DNA of 30,514 bases from Pelargonium cotyledonis (taxonomy: Eukaryota; Streptophyta; Magnoliopsida; Geraniales; Geraniaceae), in contig JAYMTA010000362.1 in the NCBI GenBank assembly GCA_036897625.1, forward strand, positions 1 through 30,514, read 5' to 3'. The position numbers were made by a program, and so were the translations under genes. Shown here piece after piece: positions 1 through 10,850 of the stretch; the stretch's first letter is position 1, and each line of letters begins with the position of its first letter. The notes below the pieces were generated by a model. It searched no databases. It was not told the origin of the DNA and saw nothing but the letters and a program-made list of their open reading frames with translations.

Positions 1-227
1 ACTTGACTTTAGGGGACTGGACCAGCGGGGACATGACCAGTGCAGACATGTCCAGAGGGGACATGTCTAGGAGGCGGTTCCTTTCTCTTTGGGGAGTTGT
101 CTGCGTTTGGGGAGTTGTTCGACGAAGTTCTCGGGGTGTTGACTTCTCCGGGCTTTCAAAGGCATCGGGTTGGAGTGCCACATGTCAACCTCTGATTGGC
201 TATCGGTATTTCAGAATTTTTATGTAG
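1..227 (+). other. Open frame at left edge with 15-bp (5-residue) repeats
   Basis: The frame starting at base 3 is open from the window edge to a stop near 227. At 12-71 it contains four degenerate 15-bp units, read as GDWTS, GDMTS, ADMSR and GDMSR. Because the unit length is a multiple of three, the frame is kept through the array. The rest of the frame (arginine-rich, then VCVWGVV) matches no family I know. It may be the end of a coding region that begins outside the window, or simply a short minisatellite in a repeat. No ATG-led gene, splice signal or poly(A) signal settles this. Confidence 0.25.
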
Positions 228-1240
228 AAACACTGACTAGAGCAGACCAATGGGTTGTTCAAAGGCTGTGCATACGAAGCTCACCAACGGTGTGAGAAGA
301 GGATAAGTTTCCGGTGAGGCTGTATTTAGGGCAATTTTGAGTAGAAACAACAAATTTTAGGCAATGGTTGGGCAATTTTTAATTTTGGTTTTGTAAATTT
401 TGATTTTTGATTATGCAATTTTTTTTAATTATTTCAGCCATTTAAGTTTTAGCTCTGTAAATATTGATTTCAACCATGTAATATTTCTGTTTTTTGTTTG
501 ATTTCTTTTAAACAATCGTCTAGCTTTGACACAAATGAAACCATTATTGAATTTACACAAGACCATTATTGAAAAACGAAATCATAAAGAATGATAAAAT
601 TAATATTATGAAAAATTAATAAATCATTTGATGAGAGAGACTGATTTTCAATTAGATTTAACTTACAGAATGAGTTTAGAGAGTTTGTGAGGGATATTTG
701 TTGACCAAAATAATTATAGAGATACATTGGATTAAAAGTCAGACAGGTCCACTAACTTCCATAAAGTCACTGTTTTAGCCCCTAAATTTGAATAAACCAC
801 GTAAGTTCTTGAACTTTAAATTTTGGGGTCAAAATAGTCATAGCTGTTACTTTGAGTTAACTCACCATTAACTATGATGACGTGACATTTAAAAAGGAAA
901 TAAATAATAAAATAAAAATATCGTGGCGCACACAAGTAAAATTTTAAATCTAATTTTTTTTATTAGCAAAAGTAGATGAATATTACAAAAGTATCCTTTA
1001 GAGTTTGCAACTTATTCATTTGTACCATCTTTTGCCTTCATTATCTTCTTCATAATCAACTCCTATCTCAATACCAACCTCGCGCGCATTTGCTCTGCAA
1101 ATATCCGACTACGTGGCCATTAAAAAAATTGAATTTTTAGTTTAGTAGGTTTTCTAACTTTATAAATTTTATTAATATGTATTTGTAAGACAGAATATTA
1201 TTGATTCGCCATTAAAAAAACAAAAATAAAGTTCACCAAT
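228..1240. other. AT-rich intergenic spacer
   Basis: No gene is visible here. The stretch is AT-rich with scattered homopolymer runs. Around 735-890 there are phrases about a gene-sized product only in appearance, such as 'gttcttgaactttaaa' and 'ttactttgagttaactc', of a kind common in dispersed plant repeats; something similar recurs at the right edge of the window. No terminal repeats could be paired. Confidence 0.5.
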
Positions 1241-1548
1241 GATCGAGCGACACGTGGCTTGATCGGTCGGTCAAAGAAAGTCAATATCAAGTCTTGGGAA
1301 AGTCGTAGACTAAGGAGGAGTCCAAAAGAGGTCTATCGGAGTACATCAATAAGAGGATAGAACGTACGCGAAACAACTAACGTGAGCCATCCTACTCGGG
1401 TCCCTTACTCCCCTGACCTCACCAGTCCTCAGACCATACTACTCCCCTGACCTCACCATCAGCATGAGGACAAACCAACCACTTTTCATCCCAAATATAT
1501 TTTACACGCACCAACTTCTACCAATTGGACATTTACCTTCAGCACCAC

Positions 1549-1734
1549 CTTCAGTCGCCAAGCACCTTCGGTCGCTGGGAGCACATTCGATCGCCAGAAC
1601 CACGTTTGGTCGTCAAGACCACCTTCGATCGTTGAGAGCACCTTCGGTTTCCGGGACCACCTTTGTTCGCCAGTACCACCTTCGTTCAGCGTGACCACCT
1701 TCGATCGTTGGGAGCATCTCCAGACCCCGAGCAC
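1549..1734. repeat. Degenerate 19-bp minisatellite, about 10 units
   Basis: The array can be cut into one 17-bp unit, eight 19-bp units and a final 17-bp unit. A typical unit is CTTCGATCGTTGAGAGCAC, and most units end in ACCAC or AGCAC. Units differ at several positions, so the array is not newly expanded. As 19 is not a multiple of three, the reading frame rotates from unit to unit, which explains why overlapping frames stay open on both strands. Confidence 0.85.
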
Positions 1735-2140
1735 CTCCGGTCGATGCGCCCTCCTCCGTGCGGCACGCCCTTCCATCGACGTGCATCCGTCCTTCGACAT
1801 CTTCTTCAAAGAAAAGGCGTGTCTCCATCCATGGGTGTCCACACCCCTACAAGCAACCACCTTTCACCTATGGAGGTGACACTCATCTAGTGGAGACCAC
1901 CTTCCCCCACACATGTTCATACCTCTCATGCCAACCAACCAGGGGTCCCTTATGGGAGGTAAGCTAGAGGCCTATAAGTAGGACCCTCAACCCACAGAAA
2001 AAAGGTCAGTCACTTTATCATTTGAAAAGTTACTCTCTAGAACTCAAAACTCTCTCAAGTGTTCTTGAGTGTTCATCAAATGTTCGTATCAATTTTCATG
2101 TGTTCTTCATCATTTGAGCGAACCTTGAAGATTTGATTCA

Positions 2141-2321
2141 CATCTTCATACTTAAAATATGTTTGTGTGCAGATCTCATTCTCACACGGGAGGTTGTTTC
2201 CTGGACACACATCCAAGACTCAACTTGACGATGTGCTTCCCGTGCAGATAGCACCCAGAGGCACTGACAACACCCAAAGGCACCGACATCTTCATACTTA
2301 AAATCTGTTTGTGTGGAGATC
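2141..2321. repeat. 35-bp direct repeat pair, 146 bp apart
   Basis: The copies at 2141-2175 and 2287-2321 share CATCTTCATACTTAAAAT followed by TGTTTGTGTG and AGATC, with only two mismatches. They enclose about 110 bp. The pair may be an internal duplication in the surrounding relic. Confidence 0.8.
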
Positions 2322-2340
2322 AATCAATTATTGTTGTTGT

Positions 2341-3053
2341 ATAACTCGTTCATTTAGGTTTCAATTCTATCAAACAAAACCAAAAAAGTTGTTTGGATTG
2401 ATAAAGTATTATATTCGATTTAATAAATTGAATCTAGTATACTGGGTTGGAACCAGTGCTATGTGTTCCTAAATCTATAGGGTTGGGATTGTATTAGAAG
2501 AATTTTATTTAAATTTGGGAGTTTGATTTTAACAGGTTTCTAATCTCTTATTAATTATAAGATCCACAAACATATGTGGAATATTTACTGCATAGAGAAA
2601 ATTGGAAATTAGGTGATAATTTAATGGTTTGTATGGCGACGCTTGCCATCCGAAGTACTTTGGAGACATTTAGGGGCTATTATTTACTCCATTTTTTATA
2701 AAACTGTTTTCTGAAAACTGAAAAACTTGTTTAGTTGCATGGAAATAGAAAACTAGTAAACAGTTTTTCAAAATATCTTGAAATAGAGAACTGTTTTTGT
2801 TTTTCTAGTTTCCAAATAGAAAACTCATTTCTCCCCTACTCATATTTACTTTTTTATATCTCACAAAATATTTATTATGCGATAATTTGGCACGAACACT
2901 CGAACTTTGATACGAGCACTCGAAATTTAACATGATCATAATCCGATAATTTAACGTGATGAATTAGTGAACACGAACTCGATATGAATCTGGTTATGCT
3001 GGAAGTTTTAAATGTGTCATATACATACACTTATATATATATATATATGGTAA
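2341..3053. other. AT-rich intergenic spacer
   Basis: No gene or element is recognised. It includes a short (TA)n run near 3032-3048 just before the fold-back element. The short frame at 2735-2935 has no supporting motif. Confidence 0.5.
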
Positions 3054-3224
3054 AATGTATATCAGTTAACTGATATATCAGTTGCAATTTGAGAAGCCAA
3101 TGAGGTGATGACATCTCATTTAAAATCACTTATACCCATCCAAGTGAATTTGTGAAAGTGGAGCGACCCGTCCGGATCCATGATTTTAAATGAGGCCTTA
3201 TTGGTTTAACTGATATAATACATT
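3054..3224. mobile_element. Fold-back MITE-like element
   Basis: The two ends are imperfect inverted copies. The left end reads AATGTAT, ATCAGTTAA, then CCAATGAGG and CTCATTTAAAATCA. The reverse complement of the right end reads AATGTAT, TATCAGTTAA, then CCAATAAGG and CTCATTTAAAATCA. The left arm also contains the 20-bp palindrome TATATCAGTTAACTGATATA at 3059-3078. With about 171 bp and no coding capacity, this fits a non-autonomous DNA transposon. The target-site duplication is not clear enough to name the superfamily. Confidence 0.55.
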
Positions 3225-3461
3225 AAACCCATTAATAATGATGGATTTAGTGTTAAGGGTATTTTTGTCTAAAGCGTATAAAAAGTGTCCCAAAACAAGA
3301 GAGAAGCTTAAAGTTTTATTTCAATATTGCTAATTGTCAGAGATTTATTTTAGTTTGCAAATGATCAAAACCACTCCATACAAGACCAAACAGAACAAAT
3401 TTTCCCAAAAACATTAGCACTTATTTCATACACATCACCAAAGAAAGCAAAAAACACAAGT

Positions 3462-3887
3462 TCATGGAGCAAGTTTGTTATTAGGATGGAGAGTTGGTGG
3501 TGGTGGTGGTGGTGGCTCATTGTGCATAGTAGCCGCAGCATGGCAATAGCCTTCAAGTATGTCAGTCTCTTCAGTGGTGTATCCCAAAGACCCAATCATC
3601 GCGGGCCAACAATGACGCACGATGATTTTGATGGCGTCGCAACAGTCCAGTCCTAAATACGTCTCTCCGTTGAGAAAGAACATTATTATTTCCGCACTGC
3701 ACGCTTGAAGCTCGAGCAGGGAGCCCCAGCAGTCTGCCGATTCATCATCACTCAACTTTAGCCTGTCCGCGAGGCTCAAGCTCGATGATGCGGGACTGAT
3801 CAGCGCCCGCGCCGAGGATTTGTAAACGTTACTTGCCATAACCACAATGAGAACGAGAATAAACTTGTTTGACGACGTTATAGCCAT
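3462..3887 (-). CDS. EC1-like egg cell-secreted protein (prolamin-like family)
   Basis: This intronless gene encodes 141 residues. Residues 1-28 look like a secretion signal: a hydrophobic core (FILVLIVVMA) ending in SSARA. The mature part has six cysteines at 53, 63, 82, 83, 93 and 115, the layout of the prolamin-like (ECA1/EC1) family. The core CSAEIIMFFLNGETYLG followed by L-x-CC-x-AI and CWP is the typical EC1 signature. In Arabidopsis, EC1 proteins are stored in egg-cell vesicles and released at sperm arrival, promoting sperm activation and gamete fusion; the same role is inferred here. The C-terminus has seven consecutive prolines (125-131), encoded by a GGT repeat on the plus strand, as a less conserved tail. 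The length is normal for the family, and the start is the only ATG that gives a signal peptide. No neighbour shares this pathway. Confidence 0.9.
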   Translation of the reverse strand: MAITSSNKFILVLIVVMASNVYKSSARALISPASSSLSLADRLKLSDDESADCWGSLLELQACSAEIIMFFLNGETYLGLDCCDAIKIIVRHCWPAMIGSLGYTTEETDILEGYCHAAATMHNEPPPPPPPTLHPNNKLAP

Positions 3888-3943
3888 GACTTTGGAGAAC
3901 CGATATGAGATGTTTGTGGTTGGTTCTTAGCAAATCGAATGGG

Positions 3944-3951
3944 TTTATATA
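3944..3951 (-). promoter_or_regulatory. TATA box of the EC1-like gene
   Basis: On the minus strand this reads TATATAAA, about 57 bases upstream of the ATG at 3887. That spacing suits a short 5' leader. Confidence 0.6.
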
Positions 3952-5095
3952 GAATAGTAGAATACAAATGAAAATCTAGTGAATTTGAAAAGAATTGTAA
4001 CGGTAGGTCATTAGGCCATGTTCATTAATTTACATTTGCAACTAATGTGTGACTTAATTTAGATAATCAATATTACATGTAATTAATCAATTATTGTATT
4101 TAATGATTATGATTTATTGAACTTATGTCTTTTACAATACCCAACTATAGTAAGTGAATCACCCACGATTTTTCCTCACTGAAATAATTTCAAATGGAAA
4201 TAATACCCAACTATATATGATGACATATGACATGAAAACTAAATCAAATTTTAAAAAACACACCATGACTTGCTGTCCAATTATTAGAAAAATAAGTCAT
4301 TTAATCCAAACGTGTGAGTTTATGATCAACAATCGGTTGTTGTTCAGTTGAGCTCCATAAAATGAGTGTCTCTTTTTTTTAGTACATAAACTCCACTATA
4401 TATCGTCGATAAGGTTGTTCGAACCCGAAATCCATCTCAAAGGATATACAAAAGCGTTTAAATCGCTTCACTCAACATGTCTCGATAAAACTGCTAATGA
4501 TTAACTCAATATTTTAGATTTCTTATTTTCCTAGCAGGCATTATCAAATAATATATGCCCTAATATGAATATCATGCAAGCAAATACTCACTCCAAACAA
4601 TAAAAAGAGTGTTGTTAGAAAGTATATAGATAAGAATAAAGTATAAAGAGTAGGCCAAAAATATAAATCATACGATAATGAAATATTGATTTGATTATCA
4701 ATATATATATAGATTTGATACTCAACTTTGGGAACCAATTAAACTAGCAATATTGACCATATAATGCTTCCCATCATTGCATTTTCTAACATTGAATATG
4801 AGATTGCCCACACTTAGACATGTACATCATGTTCTGCTGACAAAACAAAGATAAATCAATATATACATACATATATACTACATATATATAGATATATGTG
4901 TGTGTGTGAGAATTGTGATTGACCAAAGGTTTTCTGTTACATAGTTAGGAGCACTCTTGTGAGCCCAATCAAAGTTTATTTTGAACCATGTGTACAAATG
5001 TAGGATACGTTCAAAAGATAAAAGTGTATGCGCATCCCTTTTCCGAATATTTCAAAACTTTTGATTCGAAGATTGGTCATATGACATAATATATA
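3952..5095. other. AT-rich spacer upstream of the EC1-like gene
   Basis: No coding feature is seen. The part nearest 3952 should contain the EC1-like promoter. A mixed (TA)n/(TG)n microsatellite runs at about 4858-4912. Short frames on both strands have no family features. Confidence 0.5.
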
Positions 5096-5337
5096 CTCTA
5101 TCCGTCTCAAAATGAGTGTCATGTTTCTCTTATATTTTTGTCCCAAAATGAGTGTCTTGTTTCATTTTCTAGTAAGTTAGTTATGCATGAATTGTCAATA
5201 ATATTCTTATAAAAAGTTAGTTAGGATCTCTCAACACATGATCATGAGGATACAATAGTAAACATACCATACTAACTAACTTCTTCTTAATTTTTCTAAA
5301 AATAGGAAGGTGGACACTCATTTTGGGACGGAGGAAG
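5096..5337. mobile_element. Stowaway-like MITE (Tc1/mariner type)
   Basis: The left end CTCTATCCGTCTCAAAATGA and the right end (reverse complement) CTTCCTCCGTCCCAAAATGA are the classic Stowaway terminal inverted repeat with a few changes. Both ends are flanked by the TA target duplication (5094-5095 and 5338-5339). The element is 242 bp with no coding capacity. A second inner copy of CCCAAAATGAGTGTC lies near 5142. It is immobile without a mariner transposase in trans. Confidence 0.9.
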
Positions 5338-5640
5338 TATTATTTGTTGGTGGCAAGGTGTTGTCGTTATCATTTTATATGATGACATGCTGAGTATAAA
5401 TTCGGATCTAACAAGTATGACAGTTCATTACTTGTGTCTGAATCAAGATATGAAATACAAAATGATAAGAGATAGAATAATTATTTTTTCAAGTCTCACA
5501 AATTGGTAACATTGATACACTGGTTAATGCTCTTAATTATGTGTGTATAGCGTTTTAGGCATCATTGCCAACAATGTGAGATCTCATATGAACAAAACAA
5601 TATGATGTATCATGTAATTAAGCTAGTCAGTATCATAAGC
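5338..5640. other. AT-rich intergenic spacer
   Basis: No gene, repeat or regulatory signal is recognised. Confidence 0.5.
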
Positions 5641-6867
5641 GGCCAAGTCTCTCCTAGGGTTGAGAGGTTCTTTGTGTGATCTAGTAGTGTGTGGATGGCG
5701 GTAGGTGATTTCGATATTGGGTTCCGGTGGTCAAGGAGGAGTCTGGTCTTGTTGAAACTTGTGTCTTTAGGCTACGGTCACGTAACAATGATCAAGGGTA
5801 TGGTGCTAGGGTTTTGGGAGTGATGTTGGATGGTTACATCGATTGCAATGTCGATAGGGGTCCTGACTGTGATGCTGATCTGCTTGTTGAAGGACAAGCG
5901 ATTGCAAGTAGGGTTAGGCATGTATGGTCACCCTGACAGAGTAGGACGCATGGTGGGTCTGGAGTTTGTTTAGGGAGCTTTTAGGAGCCGAAGGGATAGG
6001 CCGAGTCTGGTCGGGGGTCAAAACGGCGAAGACAATGCATGTTCAGTGGGGTCTGATATTGTGTCTAGGTTCCCGAGAGGCCGAGTAGATAAAGGCGGTG
6101 AGGCTGAGAGGAAACTGAAGCGAGATGGGTTGGCGGTAGAAGATCTCGAATAATCTCATATGAAGGGGGAGAAGTCATTTTCGGTCCATGGTGGAGGCAT
6201 GGAGAAGACGGGGGTTTATGGCTTTATTGTACGGTGCTACCCGGAGGAATCGAAAGACTTGAGTCGCATGATGAAGGCAATGATGAAAGTGTGGAAGCTT
6301 CGGGGAGGGGTTACGATGAGGCCTTTGCGCATCAAGACTGATCACCTTGACGAGTGTCCGGAGCTGTACTTTGAGTTTTACGATGTTGTGGATGCTTTGA
6401 TGGTGAAGATTAAGAAGTCATGGACGTTGTTAGAGCGGTGTAACCATGAGAATGTTGGGGAACTACGTCAGTTCATCGACTGATTGGGGGGGCCACCAGC
6501 TTGGGGTATGATCAAGTTTTGGGTTGGTGGATACTATTGGCCTGATCCATTTAAAGAGGGAGAAAAGTTTGGCGCATTCGGCATTACAGGACAGATCGAG
6601 GGGAAGTTAGGTTTGCCTCTAGACCCTGATCTGATAAGGGTGTTCTATGATTCGATTTTTTATCATGAGTGTCCACTCACAAGGATCGAAAGATCAACAC
6701 TGTTAGGTATAGGTTTTGTTTCTAGTCTGGTTAGTTGGTTTGGTTTTGGCTTGTTTAGTTTGCTTTGTTTTCGTTTGGTTGTTAGAGTGTTTTTGCAGGG
6801 CTTGACCCTAGATTCAATAAAGTCTTTCTTTCCAGTTGAAAAAACTAGTCATTATCAATCTCTATAA
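5640..6867 (+). pseudogene. Broken coding-like relic, family not recognised
   Basis: The segment is much richer in G+C than its flanks. One frame stays largely open from about 6160 to 6867, and another is open at 5727-5936. The peptide looks like former protein: an early KTGVYGFIVRCYPEES, then LRIKTDHLDECPELYFEF, then a W/G-rich part and LGLPLDPDLIRVFYDSIF. The last 60 residues are hydrophobic with V/L/F repeats and are probably not coding. The frame is interrupted. I recognise no domain. It could be a fragment of a host gene or of a retroelement, and it is treated here as a fossil. A TTCAATAAAG near 6816 may mark a former 3' end. Confidence 0.35.
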
Positions 6868-8640
6868 ATGTTGGGAATTGTTTCCAAACATATATGCAAT
6901 AACGGAAACTTAGTAATTTGTTTTGCATAACGACGTCTTGATAAATTGTATGCAAAACAGTTATACCGAATTGTTAAACCCAAGATAGGTAAGAGCCAAA
7001 TTGAATTGTACTGCACATTCTAGATATTTCCTGCGACTAATCAAACCACATGGAACCAATTTAGCTCAGTTGCATTATATTTGTCGATTTGTGTATGGGT
7101 CAACTACTAATATCTATTGATTATAAAATAAAATAAAAATAAGAAACTACTAACATCTGTTTGGTTTATGATGAGCAGCCCATTACTCTGTGAGCCCATT
7201 GAAGCCCAAAAATAAGAGCCCAATAAATAAACATATCCTCACTTTAAATGCTTGGTGATCAAATTTCGAGTTAATTATTTATTGAACATAATACCATAAA
7301 TTTTGGTCTACAATTTATATTTGCAATCCATTTCTTTTTAAAAAAAATCAGAATTTAAAATATTAAAATTTTAAGAATAATATTATTCTAGAGGTTTATA
7401 ATATAACAAATTCATGGATTATATGGTTCTACCATTCTTGAACTTGTCTCGATTTTGGAATGGACTCATTTTCACTTGTTTTGGTCCATAAACATTCCAT
7501 TTTTTGTAATTTCATCCAACTGATTTGCTATTTCCAGTTAGTGATGTACCTGTCACCGCTCTTGTCCGACTCACCACTCAATATCCGAAAAAATGTCCAC
7601 GCATAAACCATTTGTCCATATCACTAGAAACTTGAGTACCAAACATGACAAAATTATTTGTTTTCTCACTCTAAACCATTGAGTTTTTTAGCGGATCCGC
7701 AAATTCACAGTTGACCTCTTTAATCTATTTTACCATACTCACATTAATTCACATTCAAAAATAAATCACATTTAAAATTTGTCCCTCTCTTCAGAAGTGT
7801 GCGGATATTTCAATCTTTTAATTAATATATTGGACTTGAATTGAAAGTCCCTGGCTCATAACATCTACATATTAGAAACAGTTCATTAGTGTGGGCTCCA
7901 AAAAGTACCATAAAGCTAAGCTTGCAGGGCCTGCAATACTGTAACAAGTCACTCGCTCACACATGTGAAGGATGGGTCAACGTCATTACCTTCCACCAAA
8001 TTATTGGTAAGTAATTTTAAAAGTCAATTTATGATTTCACTGTTCTTAGTCAAGAATTTTTTGACGCGTGGCAGTTTATGATTGGTTATCGTAGATCTGG
8101 ATGACTTGTAGCCGGCTTGTCATCATATAATAGCAATTTTACAATTAAAAATAAGGATTGACTTTGTACGTGCTTTGAGACCTAATTTATCTCAATATAT
8201 TTCATATAAAATATAGAAAGAAACAGACATCTCAATTATAAAAATTAAAATATTTGACAGAGAGGCAATACTAAATTGATAATTAAATCTTATAGATACA
8301 AAAATGTTTTTATTATTTATGTTATACGAATGTTAATTAGCACAAATTAACTTCTTTTACACAAGTTCCGAGACTGCAAATATTTTTCCATATGTAAATA
8401 TTAAACTCACATTTGTATGCTAAACATTATGCGAAGAACACTTTGAAAGATTTTTCGGTTCTGTATAACAAGTGCTCAAATGATATGAGTTTTGACCTTT
8501 TTACTAGAGGCCTCGAAACCAATTTATATTGAAAAATGCACGAAGCTCGTAAGGGTTCAATCTTAGTATAAACCTCTATCATGTTGGATATGCACATCAA
8601 TAGAGCTAGAGTCTTTGCAAACATGGTTGAGGCGTCTAGA
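6868..8640. other. AT-rich intergenic spacer
   Basis: No gene is supported. The sequence is low-complexity and AT-rich, with many short A/T runs. The minus-strand frame at 8427-8768 lacks any recognisable motif and overlaps degenerate repeats at its upstream end. Confidence 0.5.
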
Positions 8641-9082
8641 GCATGTCTCAATGTGATGCAAGATTTTTGGGAGGCAATGCTCATGGGAGGTGAGACTTCT
8701 GAAAGACAATGTTCATGAGAAGCAAGATTCATATATAGGATGAGAGACTCCTGAAAGGAAAAACTCATTGATGATGATGCTCTTGGATGGTAGAACTTTG
8801 AGGATGGTAGAGCTCAACGGTGGTAGATGGCGCGTGGGTGTGCGCGAGTGATGACTGGTCCATCTAGCGACCGATGGTGGTTGGCGATCGGTAGTGGTCG
8901 ACGACTGGCGATGGTCTTACAGGAATTGTCTAGTTGGTAGGAGTTGGTGTGTGTAAAATATGTGTTAGATGGAGAGAGAATGGTTGGCTTGATCTAAATG
9001 TATAGAGAGATATGGTGGAAAAATATGGAGAGTGGCTTGATGGGCTAGCTGCATGTTGTTGAATATCATCTATAATTAAGGA
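8641..9082. repeat. Degenerate GA-rich repeat block
   Basis: Between about 8660 and 8830 the sequence can be cut loosely into 16-18 bp pieces such as TAGAACTTTGAGGATGG, similar in rhythm to the clearer 17-bp array that follows. It then passes into a G-rich stretch (8820-8940) with repeated TGG and CGA words. No open frame of note is present. It may be an older, decayed part of the same array. Confidence 0.35.
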
Positions 9083-9270
9083 GCAACTCTTGCTGAGGAC
9101 AGAGTTTTGTTGAGGATAAGCTCTCGTTGAGAAGCAACTCATGCTGATGATCAACTTTTGTTGAGGATAAGCTATTGTTAAGGAGCAACTCTTGTTAAAG
9201 ATTAACTCTAGCTGATGAGCAACTCATCCCGATGAGCAACAATTGCTGAGGAGCATGCTCTTGCTGAGGA
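9083..9270. repeat. Degenerate 17-bp minisatellite, about 11 units
   Basis: The array divides into ten 17-bp units and one 18-bp unit. Typical units are GCAACTCTTGCTGAGGA and TCAACTTTTGTTGAGGA. Almost every unit keeps a TTG/CTG in the middle and ends in GAGGA or GATGA. Units vary at several positions. The phase of 17 bp does not support a repeated protein. Confidence 0.85.
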
Positions 9271-9830
9271 TGATGCATGAGGGCATGAAGTAGTGTGTGT
9301 CCCGAGGGTTGTCTCATGGACGAACATATGTTCGTGGATGGATGGCGTAACCGCGCATGTGCTCGACATGTGATCCTTCCGAGTCGGTTTTCAGGCTTCT
9401 TTCCGGTCTTCAGGCATTTCCATATTCAATTTTGAATCCTATTGACCGAACGAACACGCCACATGTCCTCGTTCAATGATTGATTTATTCTTGATTTTTT
9501 ATGCTGAACCAATGATGTTTTTGTCATTGTGACTCAATTTGATATTGTCATTTTTTTTATTTACGGGCTGGTCTGCGAACCGAGTGACCCACGAGTTAGT
9601 TAAATCTTCGACATCTATGTTAGACTTGCCTGGGTGGCTTGGTCTTCACTATTTAAGCCCCCAGTTTTTTTTGTCATTGTTATCATCCGATTTAAAGTAA
9701 TATAACATTCATTTTTGAGTTAATTATTTTTTTAAATCAAATCGAACGATAATAGATAAAATATACCACTTAAATGTTCTTAAGAAAGAATAGTTTATTA
9801 ATGTGAACAAGTTTTGTGGATGAAGGTGAA
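9271..9830. other. Mixed-composition intergenic sequence
   Basis: Probably more of an old repeat: the composition rises in G+C to about 9480, then becomes AT-rich. It contains the perfect 16-bp palindrome ACGAACATATGTTCGT at 9320-9335. The phrase TTTAAGCCCCCAGTTTTTT near 9653 is repeat-like. No coding sequence is supported. Confidence 0.4.
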
Positions 9831-10290
9831 ATTGCGGCTATTGCAGAATTCAGTTTAGAAAGAGTTCAGAGTGGCTCCAGTGATAGGATTAGGTCACGGA
9901 CAATCCGAGTTTGATGGAGGCTGGTTCGACGAGTTGTGCTGACGTGCAGATTTGGGGGCTCCGGTCTGCCAAGAGTGAAGGAAAATGTCAGCAGCTTTTG
10001 CGGTAGAACTAGGTTGCGGGGTCGTTTTGATTTCATAGGTCTGATTAAGTTTGAGGTTGGTTTCGATTTAGGTGCAAGGGGCCTCAGTTTGCTTGATTGG
10101 GTAACACCCAATCCTTCTATGATTTTTTGTCATATATATTTCCCTTTGCATACGATTATTTGGGGTCGTCTAGACCTTGGGTCATTCGGGTGATCCTTGT
10201 TAAGAAGCTTTTATTTTGTAATGACGTTACACAGTTAATAAAGTTATTATTACAAGGTCAAAAAAGAGATGTGAACAAAAAAAAATACTA
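9831..10290 (+). other. Unidentified G+C-richer island with 3'-end-like tail
   Basis: This island has short frames on both strands (9936-10193 plus, 9866-10111 minus), none with recognisable domains. It ends with TTTTGTAATGACG...TAATAAAGTTATTATTAC at about 10210-10250, resembling a transcript 3' end. With the relic at 5640-6867 it could be debris of a non-LTR or other retroelement, but no reverse transcriptase motif is visible. Confidence 0.25.
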
Positions 10291-10850
10291 ATAATTACCA
10301 TTAAACGTGTCGATCAACAAAAGTTTTTCTTTAACCTAATGTTGTAAGTTCTCATTGTGGCCCTTGAGTCTCCATTTAGATTAAATTCATTTCTAAAAAA
10401 ATTATTTGAATATCCATAAATAAAATAAAAAATTATTTGAATAAATTCACAACTACAAACAATACCAAATTATAAAAATCACTTTATTTTCACTATATGC
10501 TACTCTACATTTTTGTTCAATGAAAGAGTAGAATTTAAGTAAAACAAAATTTAGGCTACCATTAATTGCTTGTAGAAAGATGATTCATTTTATAAAATAA
10601 AAAAAAATAGCAGAGATTTATTTCCCTCAAAATCTTTCTAATTTAATATGATATCTTGATTCTATAGATTGAAAACCAAAAATAGATTCCATCTATCTGA
10701 TAATAGCATGATGTGAGTTTATTATATTTTTTATCAAAAAAAAAAAAACGAATTATGGGTATCATATTTTCCAAACAAGGTCTAAAGATTTTTCTTAAAA
10801 AAAATTATAAAATAAGTTGTCTAGGAGAAAAAAAAAAAAAAAAAAATCCA
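10291..10850. other. AT-rich spacer upstream of the TBC gene
   Basis: No gene is seen. The stretch contains A-runs at about 10735-10749 and 10830-10846. The latter is immediately upstream of the probable transcribed leader of the TBC gene, so the promoter should lie in this spacer; no unambiguous TATA box was picked. Confidence 0.45.

Larger units (their letters stand above)
1240..2340 (+). repeat. Unclassified repeat relic, possibly LTR-like
   Basis: This block is richer in G+C than its flanks and contains several nested repeats. The phrase ACTCCCCTGACCTCACCA occurs twice near 1405-1460, a 19-bp minisatellite lies at 1549-1734, and a 35-bp direct repeat lies at 2141-2175 and 2287-2321. A TATA-like CTATAAGTA near 1971 followed by a CT/A-rich stretch resembles the promoter and R region of plant LTRs, but I found no convincing primer-binding site, terminal TG...CA pair or capsid/polymerase coding sequence. 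It is best treated as an old broken repeat of unknown family. The ATG-led frames on both strands here are by-products of the minisatellite. Confidence 0.35.

Noticed and set aside
1486-1860. Minus-strand 124-codon open frame
   Set aside because: It lies mostly within the 19-bp minisatellite, which opens frames on both strands by composition; there is no domain and no promoter or splice support.
8427-8768. Minus-strand 113-codon frame
   Set aside because: It has no recognisable motif, overlaps decayed repeats and lacks splice or promoter signals.
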